From positions 1-64,000 of the forward strand of contig NZ_JAFMPW010000002.1 in NCBI RefSeq assembly GCF_026126425.1: a DNA stretch of 64,000 bases. The letters run 5' to 3'. This document shows positions 36,213-45,387 of this stretch, in pieces. This DNA is from Muriicola sp. Z0-33. Lineage in GTDB: Bacteria > Bacteroidota > Bacteroidia > Flavobacteriales > Flavobacteriaceae. A model generated the notes under the pieces. That model did not search any database and was not told where the DNA came from. It saw nothing but the letters and a program-made list of their open reading frames with translations. How positions within the stretch are numbered: position 1 is the stretch's first letter; every line of letters begins with the position of its first letter. Made by a program: the position numbers and the translations under genes.

Positions 36213-36458
36213 ATGACGATATTACTGTTTGGAATTACCAAAGACATAGTCGGAAGTTCATCTATATCCCTGCCAATTTCGAGTGCTAATAAATTGAAAA
36301 CTGTCAAGGAATTAAAGAACTACCTGGGGAATACCTACCCAGGTTTAAATAAGCTTTCATCTATGGCAGTGGCTGTAAATAATGCCTACGCCAAGGATAG
36401 CGTTAAAATTGACAACTTTGATGAAATTGCATTAATTCCTCCCGTAAGTGGTGGATAA
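36213..36458 (+). CDS. moaD: Molybdopterin synthase small subunit
   Basis: An 81-residue ubiquitin-fold protein of the MoaD/ThiS family ending in the Gly-Gly that is adenylated and thiocarboxylated (IPPVSGG). It donates sulfur to precursor Z in molybdopterin synthesis. It starts three bases after the hydroxylase large-subunit gene. The large subunit MoaE is not in the window. A MoeB-type activator is encoded four kilobases or less downstream. Confidence 0.88.
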   Translation: MTILLFGITKDIVGSSSISLPISSANKLKTVKELKNYLGNTYPGLNKLSSMAVAVNNAYAKDSVKIDNFDEIALIPPVSGG

Positions 36459-36529
36459 GAACTAAATTGTATGAACATTCCTGATACAAACATTCCGGAT
36501 GTTAATAAATGAATTATTTTTAAGAAAAT

Positions 36530-37513
36530 ATGCTGGTAGACAATCACAATAGAACAATAAACTATCTGCGCTTAGCCGTTACAGATCGTTGTAATTTACG
36601 GTGTAATTACTGCATGCCTTCTGAAGGAATAAATTTTGAGAAGAACGATAAACTACTCACCATAGAGGAACTATCGAGACTGAGTAAAATTGTTGTAGAG
36701 CAGGGGATAGACAAGATCAGAATTACGGGTGGGGAGCCATTCGTCAGAAAAGATTTGATGGTATTACTTCGCTATCTCACAGAATTAGATGGCCTTGATG
36801 ATATTTCTATTACTACCAATGCTACGCTTATTGGGCCCTATATTTCAGAACTCAAAACATTAGGAATAAATAATATAAATGTAAGCCTGGATGCTATAGA
36901 CAGGGAAACCTTTGAACGTATTACGCGCAGAGATTTATATGATACGGTACACAATAACCTTATCAGATTAATTACTGAAGGCTTTAATGTCAGAATTAAT
37001 TTCATCGCTCTGGAAAATCAAAATACGCAGGATATAATTCCCATTTTGGAACTTATGAAGCATTATCCCGTATCGGTGCGTTTTTTAGAAGAGATGCCAT
37101 TTAATGGAGGAAGCAGGAGTTTTGATGCCCTTAGTTGGAGTTACAAGAAAATACTTGAACACATAAAAACTGAATTTCCGGATTTTGAGAAATTGCCTTC
37201 ACCACCAACTTCTACTTCCATAAATTATAAAATAAAGGGACACACCAGTACTTTTGGTCTCATCCCTTCTTTTACAAGAACCTTTTGCGGTAGTTGCAAT
37301 CGGCTTAGAATTACTGCCACTGGGGATGTAATTACGTGTTTGTATGGTAAACCCGTAACTAATTTGCGAGATCTTATGAGGAGCGACAATGAAAATGAGA
37401 GCGTTCAATCCGCATTGGTTCGGGTACTAAACAAAAGAGCTAAAACGGGTTTTGAAGCACAAAAACAACACAGTAGCGTTTTTCAAAGTTCTATGACCTC
37501 CATTGGAGGGTAA
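36530..37513 (+). CDS. moaA: GTP 3',8-cyclase
   Basis: A 327-residue radical-SAM enzyme that starts molybdenum cofactor synthesis from GTP. The SAM cluster is TDRCNLRCNYCMPSEG. The C-terminal cluster contacts are FCGSCNRLRITATGDVITCL, and the protein ends in the required Gly-Gly (SMTSIGG). Length matches MoaA. Its usual partner MoaC is not nearby. It lies 71 bases after moaD on the same strand. Confidence 0.95.
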   Translation: MLVDNHNRTINYLRLAVTDRCNLRCNYCMPSEGINFEKNDKLLTIEELSRLSKIVVEQGIDKIRITGGEPFVRKDLMVLLRYLTELDGLDDISITTNATLIGPYISELKTLGINNINVSLDAIDRETFERITRRDLYDTVHNNLIRLITEGFNVRINFIALENQNTQDIIPILELMKHYPVSVRFLEEMPFNGGSRSFDALSWSYKKILEHIKTEFPDFEKLPSPPTSTSINYKIKGHTSTFGLIPSFTRTFCGSCNRLRITATGDVITCLYGKPVTNLRDLMRSDNENESVQSALVRVLNKRAKTGFEAQKQHSSVFQSSMTSIGG

Positions 37514-37528
37514 ACCACAAAACAACAA

Positions 37529-38125
37529 ATGATGAAGGAACGAGAAGTATACGGTTTGGTTTTGGCGGGTGGTAAAAGTACCCGTATGGGCAGAGACAAA
37601 GGATCTATAGTATATCATGATATCCCTCAAAGAGATTACCTCTACGGATTACTGACTTCCCTGTGTAAGAAGACATTTTACAGTATTCGGGAGGATCAGC
37701 AAGAAGAATTTAAAAGTGATGATCATCTTATTGTAGATGAGAATATATTTCGTGGTCCGTTAAATGGCATATTGAGTGCACACAGGAAATTCCCTGATGT
37801 AGCCTGGTTGGTGCTTGCATGCGATCTTCCATTTATAGATTTGGCCATGCTAAATAAACTATTGGAAGAGCGGAATCAGAATTGCCACGCAACCGCATTT
37901 AGCGTTAGCCAAAGCGGTCTTCCAGAACCACTGGCCGCCATTTGGGAACCTGAAGGTCTTAAGGGGGCAATTGGATATTTAGATAATGGCAGTAGTAGTT
38001 GTCCCAGAAAATATCTTATAAATAGTAATGTTAAGTTGGTGGTTCCTGAAAAAGACCTTGGATTACTTAACGCTAATTCGGAGGAGGATTATAAAGAAGC
38101 CTTGTCAAAATTAGTTCCGAGATGA
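37529..38125 (+). CDS. mobA: Molybdenum cofactor guanylyltransferase
   Basis: A 198-residue nucleotidyltransferase that attaches GMP to molybdopterin. The loop LVLAGGKSTRMGRDKGSIVY is the GTP-binding signature of MobA, followed by RGPLNGILSAHR and LACDLPFIDLAML with the metal-binding aspartate. Two adjacent ATGs are possible (37529, 37532). It starts 15 bases after moaA and overlaps the moeB gene by four bases. Finding it next to an XDH-type enzyme, which uses the cytosine form, is notable. Confidence 0.9.
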   Translation: MMKEREVYGLVLAGGKSTRMGRDKGSIVYHDIPQRDYLYGLLTSLCKKTFYSIREDQQEEFKSDDHLIVDENIFRGPLNGILSAHRKFPDVAWLVLACDLPFIDLAMLNKLLEERNQNCHATAFSVSQSGLPEPLAAIWEPEGLKGAIGYLDNGSSSCPRKYLINSNVKLVVPEKDLGLLNANSEEDYKEALSKLVPR

Positions 38126-39192
38126 ACTCTAAGCGATATATAAGACAGACAATATTAAAAGAGTTTGGCCCTGAAGCACAGAAAAAATTGGTCAAAGCGA
38201 GGGTACTTGTTGTCGGTGCCGGGGGATTGGGACTTCCTGTACTTCAATATTTGAACGCAATGGGGGTAGGGACTCTTGGGATAGTAGAACAGGATATTGT
38301 TGACATTTCCAATTTGCAAAGACAAGTGCTTTTCGATGAAAATGATGTGGGTAGAGCTAAATTAGCCGCATGCCTTGAAAAGCTCGAAGCTCAGAATACC
38401 GACACCCTTTTAATTGGTCATGATACTTTTCTGGTAAGAGATAACGCTTTAAAAATTATCTCGGATTATGACATCGTAATTGATGCCACAGATAATTTTC
38501 CCACAAGGTATTTAATTAATGATGCATGTGTAATCCTAAATAAACCTTTTGTTTATGGAGCACTACACGGGTTCGAAGCACAAATAAGTGTGTTTAACTA
38601 CAAAGGAGGGCCAACTTACAGATGTTTATACCCAACAGTACCCTCTGAAGATGAAATTCCAAATTGTAGTGAACATGGGGTTTTAGGGGTTGTTCCGGGA
38701 ATTGTTGGAAATCTCCAGGCTTTGGAGGCTATAAAAATTATAAGTGACATAGGCGAGGTGCTTACTGGAGTGCTTTTATTATACAATGGACTAAATAATT
38801 CATTCATAAAAGTAAATTTTCCATTAGTACCAGAAAATCTGAATATTGGCGTATTGCAGGAGAATTATGAAACACCATCTTGCCATTTTGGACTACAAAT
38901 CTCCGCTGAAGAATTTGGGGAATTATTGGCGTCAAAAGAAAATCTTCAAATAATCGATGTAAGAACAATTGAAGAATATAATTTACAACATGTGGAAGAT
39001 GCACGGAATATACCCCTGATAGAACTTAAAAACCGGCTAAGTGAAATAAATCACAATGCTGAAGTATATCTCTTATGCCAATCTGGCAAAAGGTCCCAAA
39101 CAGCCCAATTACTGCTTCAGGAAGCACTCCCAAATTGCATTACCTATAATGTAATTGGCGGAATGGACCAGTATTCACATATATATTCATAG
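38122..39192 (+). CDS. moeB: MoaD-activating adenylyltransferase with rhodanese domain (MoeB-like)
   Basis: A 356-residue E1-like protein that adenylates MoaD. The nucleotide loop is VVGAGGLGLPVLQYLNAMGV, the catalytic aspartate region is DIVIDATDNFPTRYLIND, and CSEHGVLGVVPGIVGNLQA follows. A rhodanese domain begins near residue 265, with active cysteine in LLCQSGKRS, and supplies the sulfur. Canonical MoeB binds zinc by two CxxC pairs; here these read TYRC and SCHF, each with only one cysteine, so zinc is probably absent. It overlaps mobA by four bases. Confidence 0.9.
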   Translation: MNSKRYIRQTILKEFGPEAQKKLVKARVLVVGAGGLGLPVLQYLNAMGVGTLGIVEQDIVDISNLQRQVLFDENDVGRAKLAACLEKLEAQNTDTLLIGHDTFLVRDNALKIISDYDIVIDATDNFPTRYLINDACVILNKPFVYGALHGFEAQISVFNYKGGPTYRCLYPTVPSEDEIPNCSEHGVLGVVPGIVGNLQALEAIKIISDIGEVLTGVLLLYNGLNNSFIKVNFPLVPENLNIGVLQENYETPSCHFGLQISAEEFGELLASKENLQIIDVRTIEEYNLQHVEDARNIPLIELKNRLSEINHNAEVYLLCQSGKRSQTAQLLLQEALPNCITYNVIGGMDQYSHIYS

Positions 39193-39308
39193 ACCATTGG
39201 TAATTTCAAATTGTTTAAGTAATTTAAAGTTGGTATAGCTTTAACCGGCCCATTCATATATAATAGTAATGCATTGCATATAAATGTGATGTTATAATTA
39301 GTCTGGTA

Positions 39309-40505
39309 ATGATCCCATTTGAAGAAGCATATAATTTGGTAATAAATCAGCTCAGCGATTTTGGTTCCGAAAGCGTTAATATAAAAGAAGCTTTCGGGCG
39401 TGTTTTGGCCGAAGAGATCATAGCAGACCGTCATTTCCCTCCTTTTAACCGCTCAACTAAAGATGGTATTGCGATAAATTACGGAGCAATTGAAAAAGGG
39501 GAAACCACCTTTAGTATTGCCGGTACTCTTGCTGCCGGAGTTCCTAGCATACCTCTTGAAAATAGTACAAATTGCATTGAAATTATGACCGGAGCAATGG
39601 TTCCGGATGATGCAGATACGGTAGTTATGTATGAAGACATATCAATCAAAGATGGCCTGGCTTCATTACATAAAATTCCCAAAAAAGGTGCTAATATTCA
39701 CGGCATTGGTACTGACATTAGTAAAGGAGAGGTTGTTCTTGAAAAAAACACAACTATAAGCCCGGCAGTCATAGGGGTAATGGCTTCAGTAGGGAAAGAG
39801 CGTGTTCATGTAAAAAAGCTTCCTGCTATATCAGTTATTTCTACAGGGAAGGAACTTGTGGAAATAAAAGAAACTCCTCTACCTTATCAGATAAGAAGGT
39901 CTAATGCATATACGCTATATGCGGCTCTTTCCAAGGATAATATACTGCCTTTGTTATTGCATTTAGATGATGACAAGGATATTATTAGACAAAAATTACA
40001 ATACGCCATTCAGGAAATGGATGTTTTACTCCTTAGCGGAGGTGTTTCCAAAGGCAAGTTCGATTTCATACCTGAAATTCTTGATGAGCTTGGTACTGAG
40101 AAGATTTTTCACAAAGTAAGGCAACGTCCTGGAAAACCATTTTGGTTTGGTTATCATAAGCAGGCCAATACTGTGATTTTTTCATTCCCGGGCAACCCAG
40201 TATCTACCTACGTAAATTACCATGTCTACTTTAAACCCTGGTTACAAATGGTTTTACTTGGGGAGGTACAGGATAATCAAGTAATTTTAGGGGAAGAAAT
40301 AGATTACCAGACCAACTTAACCGGCTTTCTCGGTGTAAAGATTAATTTGGAAGCAGGATGTAATATTGCCAGGAGGATAATAGGGAATGGATCAGGGGAT
40401 TTGATCAACCTATCTAAAATTGATGGATTTATAAAATTGGATCCACTGAAGAAGTACAAAAAAGGTGCTGTTGTACCTTTTATTTCAACTACAAGCCACT
40501 ATTAA
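39309..40505 (+). CDS. moeA: Molybdopterin molybdenumtransferase
   Basis: A 398-residue enzyme that inserts molybdate into adenylylated molybdopterin. The N-terminal part has DRHFPPFNRSTKDGIAINY and MTGAMVPDDADTVVMYEDI; the central MPT-binding domain has VISTGKELVE, DVLLLSGGVSKGKFDF and FSFPGNPVSTYVNYHVYF. Length and motif order fit MoeA. It lies 116 bases after moeB, a gap that may hold an internal promoter, and ends one base before the xdhC start. Confidence 0.94.
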   Translation: MIPFEEAYNLVINQLSDFGSESVNIKEAFGRVLAEEIIADRHFPPFNRSTKDGIAINYGAIEKGETTFSIAGTLAAGVPSIPLENSTNCIEIMTGAMVPDDADTVVMYEDISIKDGLASLHKIPKKGANIHGIGTDISKGEVVLEKNTTISPAVIGVMASVGKERVHVKKLPAISVISTGKELVEIKETPLPYQIRRSNAYTLYAALSKDNILPLLLHLDDDKDIIRQKLQYAIQEMDVLLLSGGVSKGKFDFIPEILDELGTEKIFHKVRQRPGKPFWFGYHKQANTVIFSFPGNPVSTYVNYHVYFKPWLQMVLLGEVQDNQVILGEEIDYQTNLTGFLGVKINLEAGCNIARRIIGNGSGDLINLSKIDGFIKLDPLKKYKKGAVVPFISTTSHY

Positions 40506-40506
40506 G

Positions 40507-41520
40507 ATGACACATGAATTAAAGAAGATAGTTTTGGCCTATCAGGCCGCAAAAGAGAAAGGCATGGCTGCAACTTTGGCCACCGTAGTTGCCTTAGATG
40601 GCTCTTCATACAGAAGGCCGGGAGTTAGTATGCTGATCCTGGAAGACGGGAGCATGGTTGGAGCGGTGAGTGGAGGCTGCGTTGAGAAGGAGATTAAAAG
40701 ACAAGCCAGCAGTGTTTTCAAAACCCAGGTGCCAAAAGTAATGACTTATGACGGAAGGTACCGGTTGGGTTGTGAAGGCATTTTATACATATTACTAGAA
40801 CCTTTCAACCCCGATGAAACCTTTATATCGTTATTTTGGAATATTATCAATATAAGAGCAGATTTTCAGATTAAATCATACTACAACAAAGAGGAAGGTA
40901 CATCCAAAGCATACGGTTCTATTCTAAAAACAAATGAGGCCACCATAGCCTTTAGAACAGCATTTGAAGCCTCCGGCCAAACAGCGGTTTTTTCTCAGAA
41001 AATGTCGCCATGCTTTAGATTGCTTGTCATGGGTGCAGAACACGATGCAGTGCAAATATGTTCTTATGCCGCATTAACCGGTTGGGAAGTAATTGTGGTT
41101 GTGCCTCCGGATGAACAGAAATCGATTAAGGATTTTCCCGGCGCTCATGAATTTTTACCGGTTGCCCCTGAAGAATTTGATACAGCAACAATTGATGACC
41201 AGACGGCGATCATTTTAATGACCCACAGCTTTGTAAAGGACCTTAAGTTTTTGCTACGTCTTAAAGATATAACTCCCATATACCTGGGGCTGCTGGGTCC
41301 GGCTTTGAGAAGGGAGAAATTACTCGGGCAATTTTTAGAGCACAGTCCTGAGGTTCCGGATGCCTTTTTTGATAGTATACACGGGCCTGCCGGGATAGGA
41401 ATTGGAGCTGAAACTCCTCAGGAAATCGCTATATCGGTGCTTTCCGAAATAATTTCGGTGGTCCGCCAACACAAACCCATTCCTTTAAAAGATAAAAAGG
41501 GTACTATTCATAGTAGATGA
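40507..41520 (+). CDS. xdhC: XdhC-family molybdenum cofactor insertion chaperone
   Basis: A 337-residue protein. The N-terminal XdhC/CoxI domain has DGSSYRRPGVSMLILEDGSM and GAVSGGCVEKEI, and the C-terminal Rossmann-like domain has LLVMGAEHDAVQICSYAALT. Family members bind and sulfurate the cofactor and load it into XDH-type enzymes, here probably the IorB-like subunit. I start it at the ATG at 40507, one base after the moeA stop; a longer frame from 40465 would overlap moeA needlessly. It overlaps mocA by four bases. Confidence 0.88.
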   Translation: MTHELKKIVLAYQAAKEKGMAATLATVVALDGSSYRRPGVSMLILEDGSMVGAVSGGCVEKEIKRQASSVFKTQVPKVMTYDGRYRLGCEGILYILLEPFNPDETFISLFWNIINIRADFQIKSYYNKEEGTSKAYGSILKTNEATIAFRTAFEASGQTAVFSQKMSPCFRLLVMGAEHDAVQICSYAALTGWEVIVVVPPDEQKSIKDFPGAHEFLPVAPEEFDTATIDDQTAIILMTHSFVKDLKFLLRLKDITPIYLGLLGPALRREKLLGQFLEHSPEVPDAFFDSIHGPAGIGIGAETPQEIAISVLSEIISVVRQHKPIPLKDKKGTIHSR

Positions 41521-42131
41521 ACAACAACATAAGTATTCTAATACTTGCAGCCGGGGCCTCTACCCGAATGGGAAAAATTAAGCAACTTTTACCCTGGAGA
41601 AAAGGCACGCTATTGTCCAATGCCATGGATACCGCCAGGGCTTCTGCGGCCAGTTCAGTTATTGTTGTAACAGGGGCCAATGCTACAGAAATTGTTAACC
41701 ATCTAGATCAGGACGGGGTAGTGATATTAAAAAATAGTGATTGGCCTTCCGGCATGGGCAGTTCAATTGGTTGTGGAATACGTTACATTAAAGACAACAT
41801 TCCTCAATGCAGCGCAGTGTTACTTATGCTTGCAGACCAGCCGCTGATAGATGCCAGTTATTTAGATATTTTAATTAGTACCTATAAACAACAGGGAGGG
41901 ATTGTTGCCACTTCATATAATTCTGGTCCGGGAGTACCGGCAATTTTTGATCGCGTGCATTTTGATGAATTACAACAGCTGAATAAAGAATATGGCGCTA
42001 AGCAGGTCATAGCCGCACATCGGTCAGCAACAATAACCTTAGACCCGCAGGGAAAGCAAAAAGATATAGACACTCTTGAAGAATATAATCAACTTATTGA
42101 ACAGACCGGAAATCACAATAAGCAGCAATAG
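41517..42131 (+). CDS. mocA: Molybdenum cofactor cytidylyltransferase (MocA-like)
   Basis: A 204-residue nucleotidyltransferase with LILAAGASTRMGKIKQLLPW, NSDWPSGMGSSIGCGI and MLADQPLIDASYL, the pattern of the MocA family that makes the cytosine dinucleotide form of the cofactor. This form is used by XDH-family hydroxylases like the one at the head of the cluster. It overlaps xdhC by four bases and is the last gene of the run. I cannot fully exclude another nucleotide specificity. Confidence 0.85.
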   Translation: MNNNISILILAAGASTRMGKIKQLLPWRKGTLLSNAMDTARASAASSVIVVTGANATEIVNHLDQDGVVILKNSDWPSGMGSSIGCGIRYIKDNIPQCSAVLLMLADQPLIDASYLDILISTYKQQGGIVATSYNSGPGVPAIFDRVHFDELQQLNKEYGAKQVIAAHRSATITLDPQGKQKDIDTLEEYNQLIEQTGNHNKQQ

Positions 42132-42352
42132 CTCTATTTCTTACTTCAAAGTTCTTCGCATCTTCGCTCACTACAATCAAAAGATAAAAACACTGTAAAG
42201 CATACTATATCAGGCCTTTGCTTCGTTTTGAACAGAACATGGAGTAATTCCACAGTGTAGTTCGTCGAAAATAGGATACCATTTGCATATTATTAGACAG
42301 TGCAATTAAACCTTGTATTGATTTCAAAGTCAAAAGCTAAAAATAAGTCCCA

Positions 42353-43540
42353 ATGAAAAATCTAATGAAATTTAAAATCGTTAAAGTATTTGGCCTGTTA
42401 CTAACTATGACAGGGATTATAACCGCTCAGGACATCACCACAGTAGATGCCGCCAGTGAAGAAATAAGCGACAACTTAGATTTAGAAGCTGTTGCTTCTA
42501 TTTTAGGTGATGCCAAGGATCTGGAAGAGTTTGAATTTAAGCTAAACGATCCTGAAACTCAAATATCAAATCTAGACCTCAATGAAGATGGTTATGTAGA
42601 CTATTTAAGAGTAGTGGAAACTGCAGAGAGTAACACCCACTTAATTGCATTACAAGCGGTCCTGGGAGAAGATATCTATCAGGATGTGGCAACTATTGAG
42701 GTGGAGAAAGACAGCAAAGGCAGTACTAGAGTACAGCTGGTTGGTGATGTATATTTATATGGTCCTTCTTACATTGTAGAGCCGGTATATATTCACCGTC
42801 CGGTACTGTTTTCTATTTTCTGGAGACCTTATTACAGGCCATACCGATCTGTTTTCTATTGGGGATATTATCCTTCTCATTATCATTTTTGGAAACCCTT
42901 CCATGCTCATCATTATAAAAAAAATGTACACATCCATATAAATGTGAAGCATACATTCCATTATACACATGTACGTTATAGCAATTCTGCTGTGCATTTA
43001 CATAGCAAGATCAGGAGAAATGATTTTGCAATAAGTCATCCGCATAGATCTTATGCTGCTCGTGTTACCAGGGTAAACAAAGTAAATGGCACAAAGAAGA
43101 AGGTAGTGGGTGTGAACCATGCAAATGGGGATAAGTACAGAGTGGCAGGTGTTAACAAGGCAGATGGTACTAAAAAGAGGGCTGTTGCTGTTAATAAAAC
43201 AGATGGCACCAAGAAACGGGCAGTAGGAGTAAATCAGGCAGATGGAGATAAGTACCGCACGGCCGCTGTTAAAGACGCTGATGGAACTAAAAAACGGGTT
43301 ACAGGTGTGAACAAGGCAGACGGCACTAAGAAAAGAGTGGCTACGGTAAAAAATACTGATGGTAGCAGAAAAACTGTTGCTGTAAAAAAGAATCCGGATG
43401 GCTCCAAAAGGGCTGTTGCTATAAATAAAAGTTCTGACGGCAAAAGAACTGTAAAAACAGCTGCTAAGAATTCTGGTAGTAGATCTAAAGGGAAAAGCAA
43501 GAGTGGCAAAAAGAAAGTTGCTAAAAGTAAAAGGAAATAG
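42353..43540 (+). CDS. Secreted protein with ten basic 13-residue repeats
   Basis: A 395-residue protein with a signal peptide (cut near GIITAQD). Residues 60-140 include a calcium-loop-like LDLNEDGYVDYLRV. A segment rich in Tyr, His, Pro and Trp follows (about 140-220: RPYYRPYRSVFYWGYYPSHY). Codons 241-369 encode ten repeats of consensus VNKADGTKKRAVG, nine of them exactly 13 residues. A lysine/serine-rich tail ends the protein. The repeats give a strong positive charge, suiting binding of acidic polysaccharide, DNA or cell envelope. No enzymatic motif. Confidence 0.8.
   Translation: MKNLMKFKIVKVFGLLLTMTGIITAQDITTVDAASEEISDNLDLEAVASILGDAKDLEEFEFKLNDPETQISNLDLNEDGYVDYLRVVETAESNTHLIALQAVLGEDIYQDVATIEVEKDSKGSTRVQLVGDVYLYGPSYIVEPVYIHRPVLFSIFWRPYYRPYRSVFYWGYYPSHYHFWKPFHAHHYKKNVHIHINVKHTFHYTHVRYSNSAVHLHSKIRRNDFAISHPHRSYAARVTRVNKVNGTKKKVVGVNHANGDKYRVAGVNKADGTKKRAVAVNKTDGTKKRAVGVNQADGDKYRTAAVKDADGTKKRVTGVNKADGTKKRVATVKNTDGSRKTVAVKKNPDGSKRAVAINKSSDGKRTVKTAAKNSGSRSKGKSKSGKKKVAKSKRK
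43073..43459 (+). repeat. Tandem 39-bp coding repeats
   Basis: Ten in-frame units of 39 bases (one of 36) encoding VNKADGTKKRAVG-like peptides. Unit sequences are degenerate at third positions, so they have been retained long enough to diverge under coding selection. Units with GDKYR replace GTKKR at positions 2 and 5. Confidence 0.8.
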
Positions 43541-43556
43541 TGAATTCTAGGAAAGT

Positions 43557-43587
43557 AAAAACCCCAACTAAAATGTTGGGGTTTTTT
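43557..43587 (+). terminator. Rho-independent terminator
   Basis: A 12-bp stem AAAAACCCCAAC with GTTGGGGTTTTT and a TAAAAT loop, T-run following. It ends the repeat-protein transcript 16 bases after the stop. Confidence 0.85.
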
Positions 43588-43652
43588 ATGTATTACAAGT
43601 AGATCATATTTTAGAAAATATAGTATTTTCATGATGCAAAATTTTTTGTGCC

Positions 43653-44741
43653 ATGAAAAACATTAGAAATACTTCCTTTTGTCTGCTTCTGTTATTAGTT
43701 AGCCTATCCCTTATTGCTCAGGACATGGGGTTTGAGGAATATAACCCTACCTCAACCCTCGTAGTACCAACCAACAAGGTAGAAAGAGCAAAATTTCCAT
43801 TTATTGACATTCACAGTCATCAATTTAGAATGGGGGAGCAAGACCTGTCCGGACTTATTGCAGATATGGATAATATCAATATGGCCGTGATGGTAAACCT
43901 TAGCGGCGGGTCTGGAGATAGATTAAAAGCAGCTTTGGAAAATGTGAACAACAATTACCCTAACAGGTTTGTTGTTTTTGCCAATGTAAATTTTGATGGC
44001 GTAGGCAATCCAGGATGGGCAGAGAATGCGGTTACACAGCTGACGAATGATGTAAAGAATGGCGCAAAGGGACTAAAGGTTTACAAAAGTCTGGGATTGC
44101 GCAATAAAGATGTCAATGGCAAAAGACTGGCGATAGATGATCCGAGATTGGACCCGGTTTGGGCAAAATGTGGTGAACTGGGGATTCCCGTCCTTATACA
44201 CGCAGCGGATCCAAAATCTTTCTGGGACCCGATGGATGACAACAATGAACGTTGGTTAGAACTTAAAACCAGGCCCAGGCGCAAGAGGTCTGACACCAAC
44301 CCGGCACCCTGGCAACAAATTATCAATGAACAGCATAATATGTTTAAGAAACACCCCGATACTAAGTTCATAAACGCTCATATGGGATGGTATGCAAACA
44401 ACCTGGGCAAATTGGGTGAATTAATGAATGAAATGCCAAATATGTATGTTGGTATAGGCGCGGTAATTGCAGAATTGGGAAGGCAACCCAAGAATGCCCA
44501 CAAGTTCTTTGTCACCTACCAGGACAAGATATTATTTGGTAAAGACAGCTGGAAACCGGAAGAATTTCCTACGTATTTCAGGGTATTGGAAACGGATGAC
44601 GAATATTTCCCCTATTACAAAAAATATCATGCCTTCTGGTCCATGTACGGCCTGAATTTGCCAGATGAAGTCCTTAAGAAAGTATATTACAAGAATGCTA
44701 TGAAGCTTCTTCCAGGTCTGGATGAGCGCTTATTTCAGTAA
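43653..44741 (+). CDS. Secreted amidohydrolase (ACMSD-like metal hydrolase)
   Basis: A 362-residue protein with a signal peptide (cut near LSLIAQD). It has an amidohydrolase-2 TIM barrel: HxH motif in FIDIHSHQFRM, barrel strands FVVFANVNFDG and GLKVYKSLG, the metal histidines in IPVLIHAADP and FINAHMGWYAN, and the catalytic aspartate in ILFGKDSW. Members hydrolyse or decarboxylate small carboxylates. The gene stands alone. A weak AATCACA/TGTGATT hairpin with T-run lies at 44822-44856. Confidence 0.82.
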   Translation: MKNIRNTSFCLLLLLVSLSLIAQDMGFEEYNPTSTLVVPTNKVERAKFPFIDIHSHQFRMGEQDLSGLIADMDNINMAVMVNLSGGSGDRLKAALENVNNNYPNRFVVFANVNFDGVGNPGWAENAVTQLTNDVKNGAKGLKVYKSLGLRNKDVNGKRLAIDDPRLDPVWAKCGELGIPVLIHAADPKSFWDPMDDNNERWLELKTRPRRKRSDTNPAPWQQIINEQHNMFKKHPDTKFINAHMGWYANNLGKLGELMNEMPNMYVGIGAVIAELGRQPKNAHKFFVTYQDKILFGKDSWKPEEFPTYFRVLETDDEYFPYYKKYHAFWSMYGLNLPDEVLKKVYYKNAMKLLPGLDERLFQ

Positions 44742-44821
44742 TGGTATATCCGGGACAAACCTAGATTAGCTTTACTTAAATTACAAGGCAAGGTGCCATT
44801 ATACCTGCAATGATGCCAGCG

Positions 44822-44856
44822 AATCACAAATTCTTTAATCATTCTGTGATTTTTTC
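44822..44856 (+). terminator. Weak hairpin terminator candidate
   Basis: A 7-bp stem AATCACA (44822-44828) with TGTGATT (44845-44851) and a following T-run; the loop is 16 bases. It lies between the amidohydrolase and the sigma factor. Confidence 0.4.
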
Positions 44857-44897
44857 CACAACTTAGTAACTAATAATAAAAATGGAAGAAATCCCGT

Positions 44898-45386
44898 ATG
44901 GGTAAAGAAGAAGAATTTGCACAGATTATAAAAGATAATGAAGGGGTCATCTTTAAGATTACTACTATCTATACCAATAATCAACAAGATCAAAAAGATC
45001 TCTATCAGGAGATTGTGTACCAATTATGGAAATCTTACGGCTCTTTTAGAAATGAAGCCAAGATAAGTACCTGGATGTACCGCGTGGCCCTAAATACTGC
45101 AATAAGACAATTACAAAAGCAAAAAAGACGGCCAAAAGGAGTGCCTATAGACCAGGTAGTAGCACATCAAACAGAAAATTATGACAAAGAATTTGAGGAA
45201 AGATTAAAACTCCTATATGGTCATATTAAGCAGTTGAATGTTTTAGAAAAGGGACTTATCCTGCTATTACTGGAAGGTAAAAAGTACGAGGAAATTGCAG
45301 AGATTACGGGACTTACACCATCTAACGTAGGTACCAGGATTTCAAGGATCAAAACAAAACTAAAAGCACAGATTAATAATAGTTAA
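44898..45386 (+). CDS. ECF-type RNA polymerase sigma factor
   Basis: A 162-residue sigma factor with region 2 (DQKDLYQEIVYQLWKSYGSF followed by KISTWMYRVALNTAIRQL) and region 4 (LLLEGKKYEEIAEITGLTPS, then NVGTRISRIKTKLK). It lacks region 3, as usual for the ECF group. The next gene begins one base after the stop and encodes a membrane protein, the usual arrangement of sigma and cognate anti-sigma. The regulon and signal are not visible. Confidence 0.9.
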   Translation: MGKEEEFAQIIKDNEGVIFKITTIYTNNQQDQKDLYQEIVYQLWKSYGSFRNEAKISTWMYRVALNTAIRQLQKQKRRPKGVPIDQVVAHQTENYDKEFEERLKLLYGHIKQLNVLEKGLILLLLEGKKYEEIAEITGLTPSNVGTRISRIKTKLKAQINNS

Positions 45387-45387
45387 G

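Noticed and set aside
34359-36307. Several long minus frames opposite the IorB gene
   Set aside because: The plus frame has the full molybdenum hydroxylase motifs; the minus frames have none.
43073-43459. CRISPR array
   Set aside because: The 39-bp periodic units have no spacers, are in frame and encode degenerate peptide repeats.
43234-43632. 132-codon minus frame over the 13-residue repeats
   Set aside because: It mirrors the repeat array and lacks any independent feature; its start lies in a terminator.
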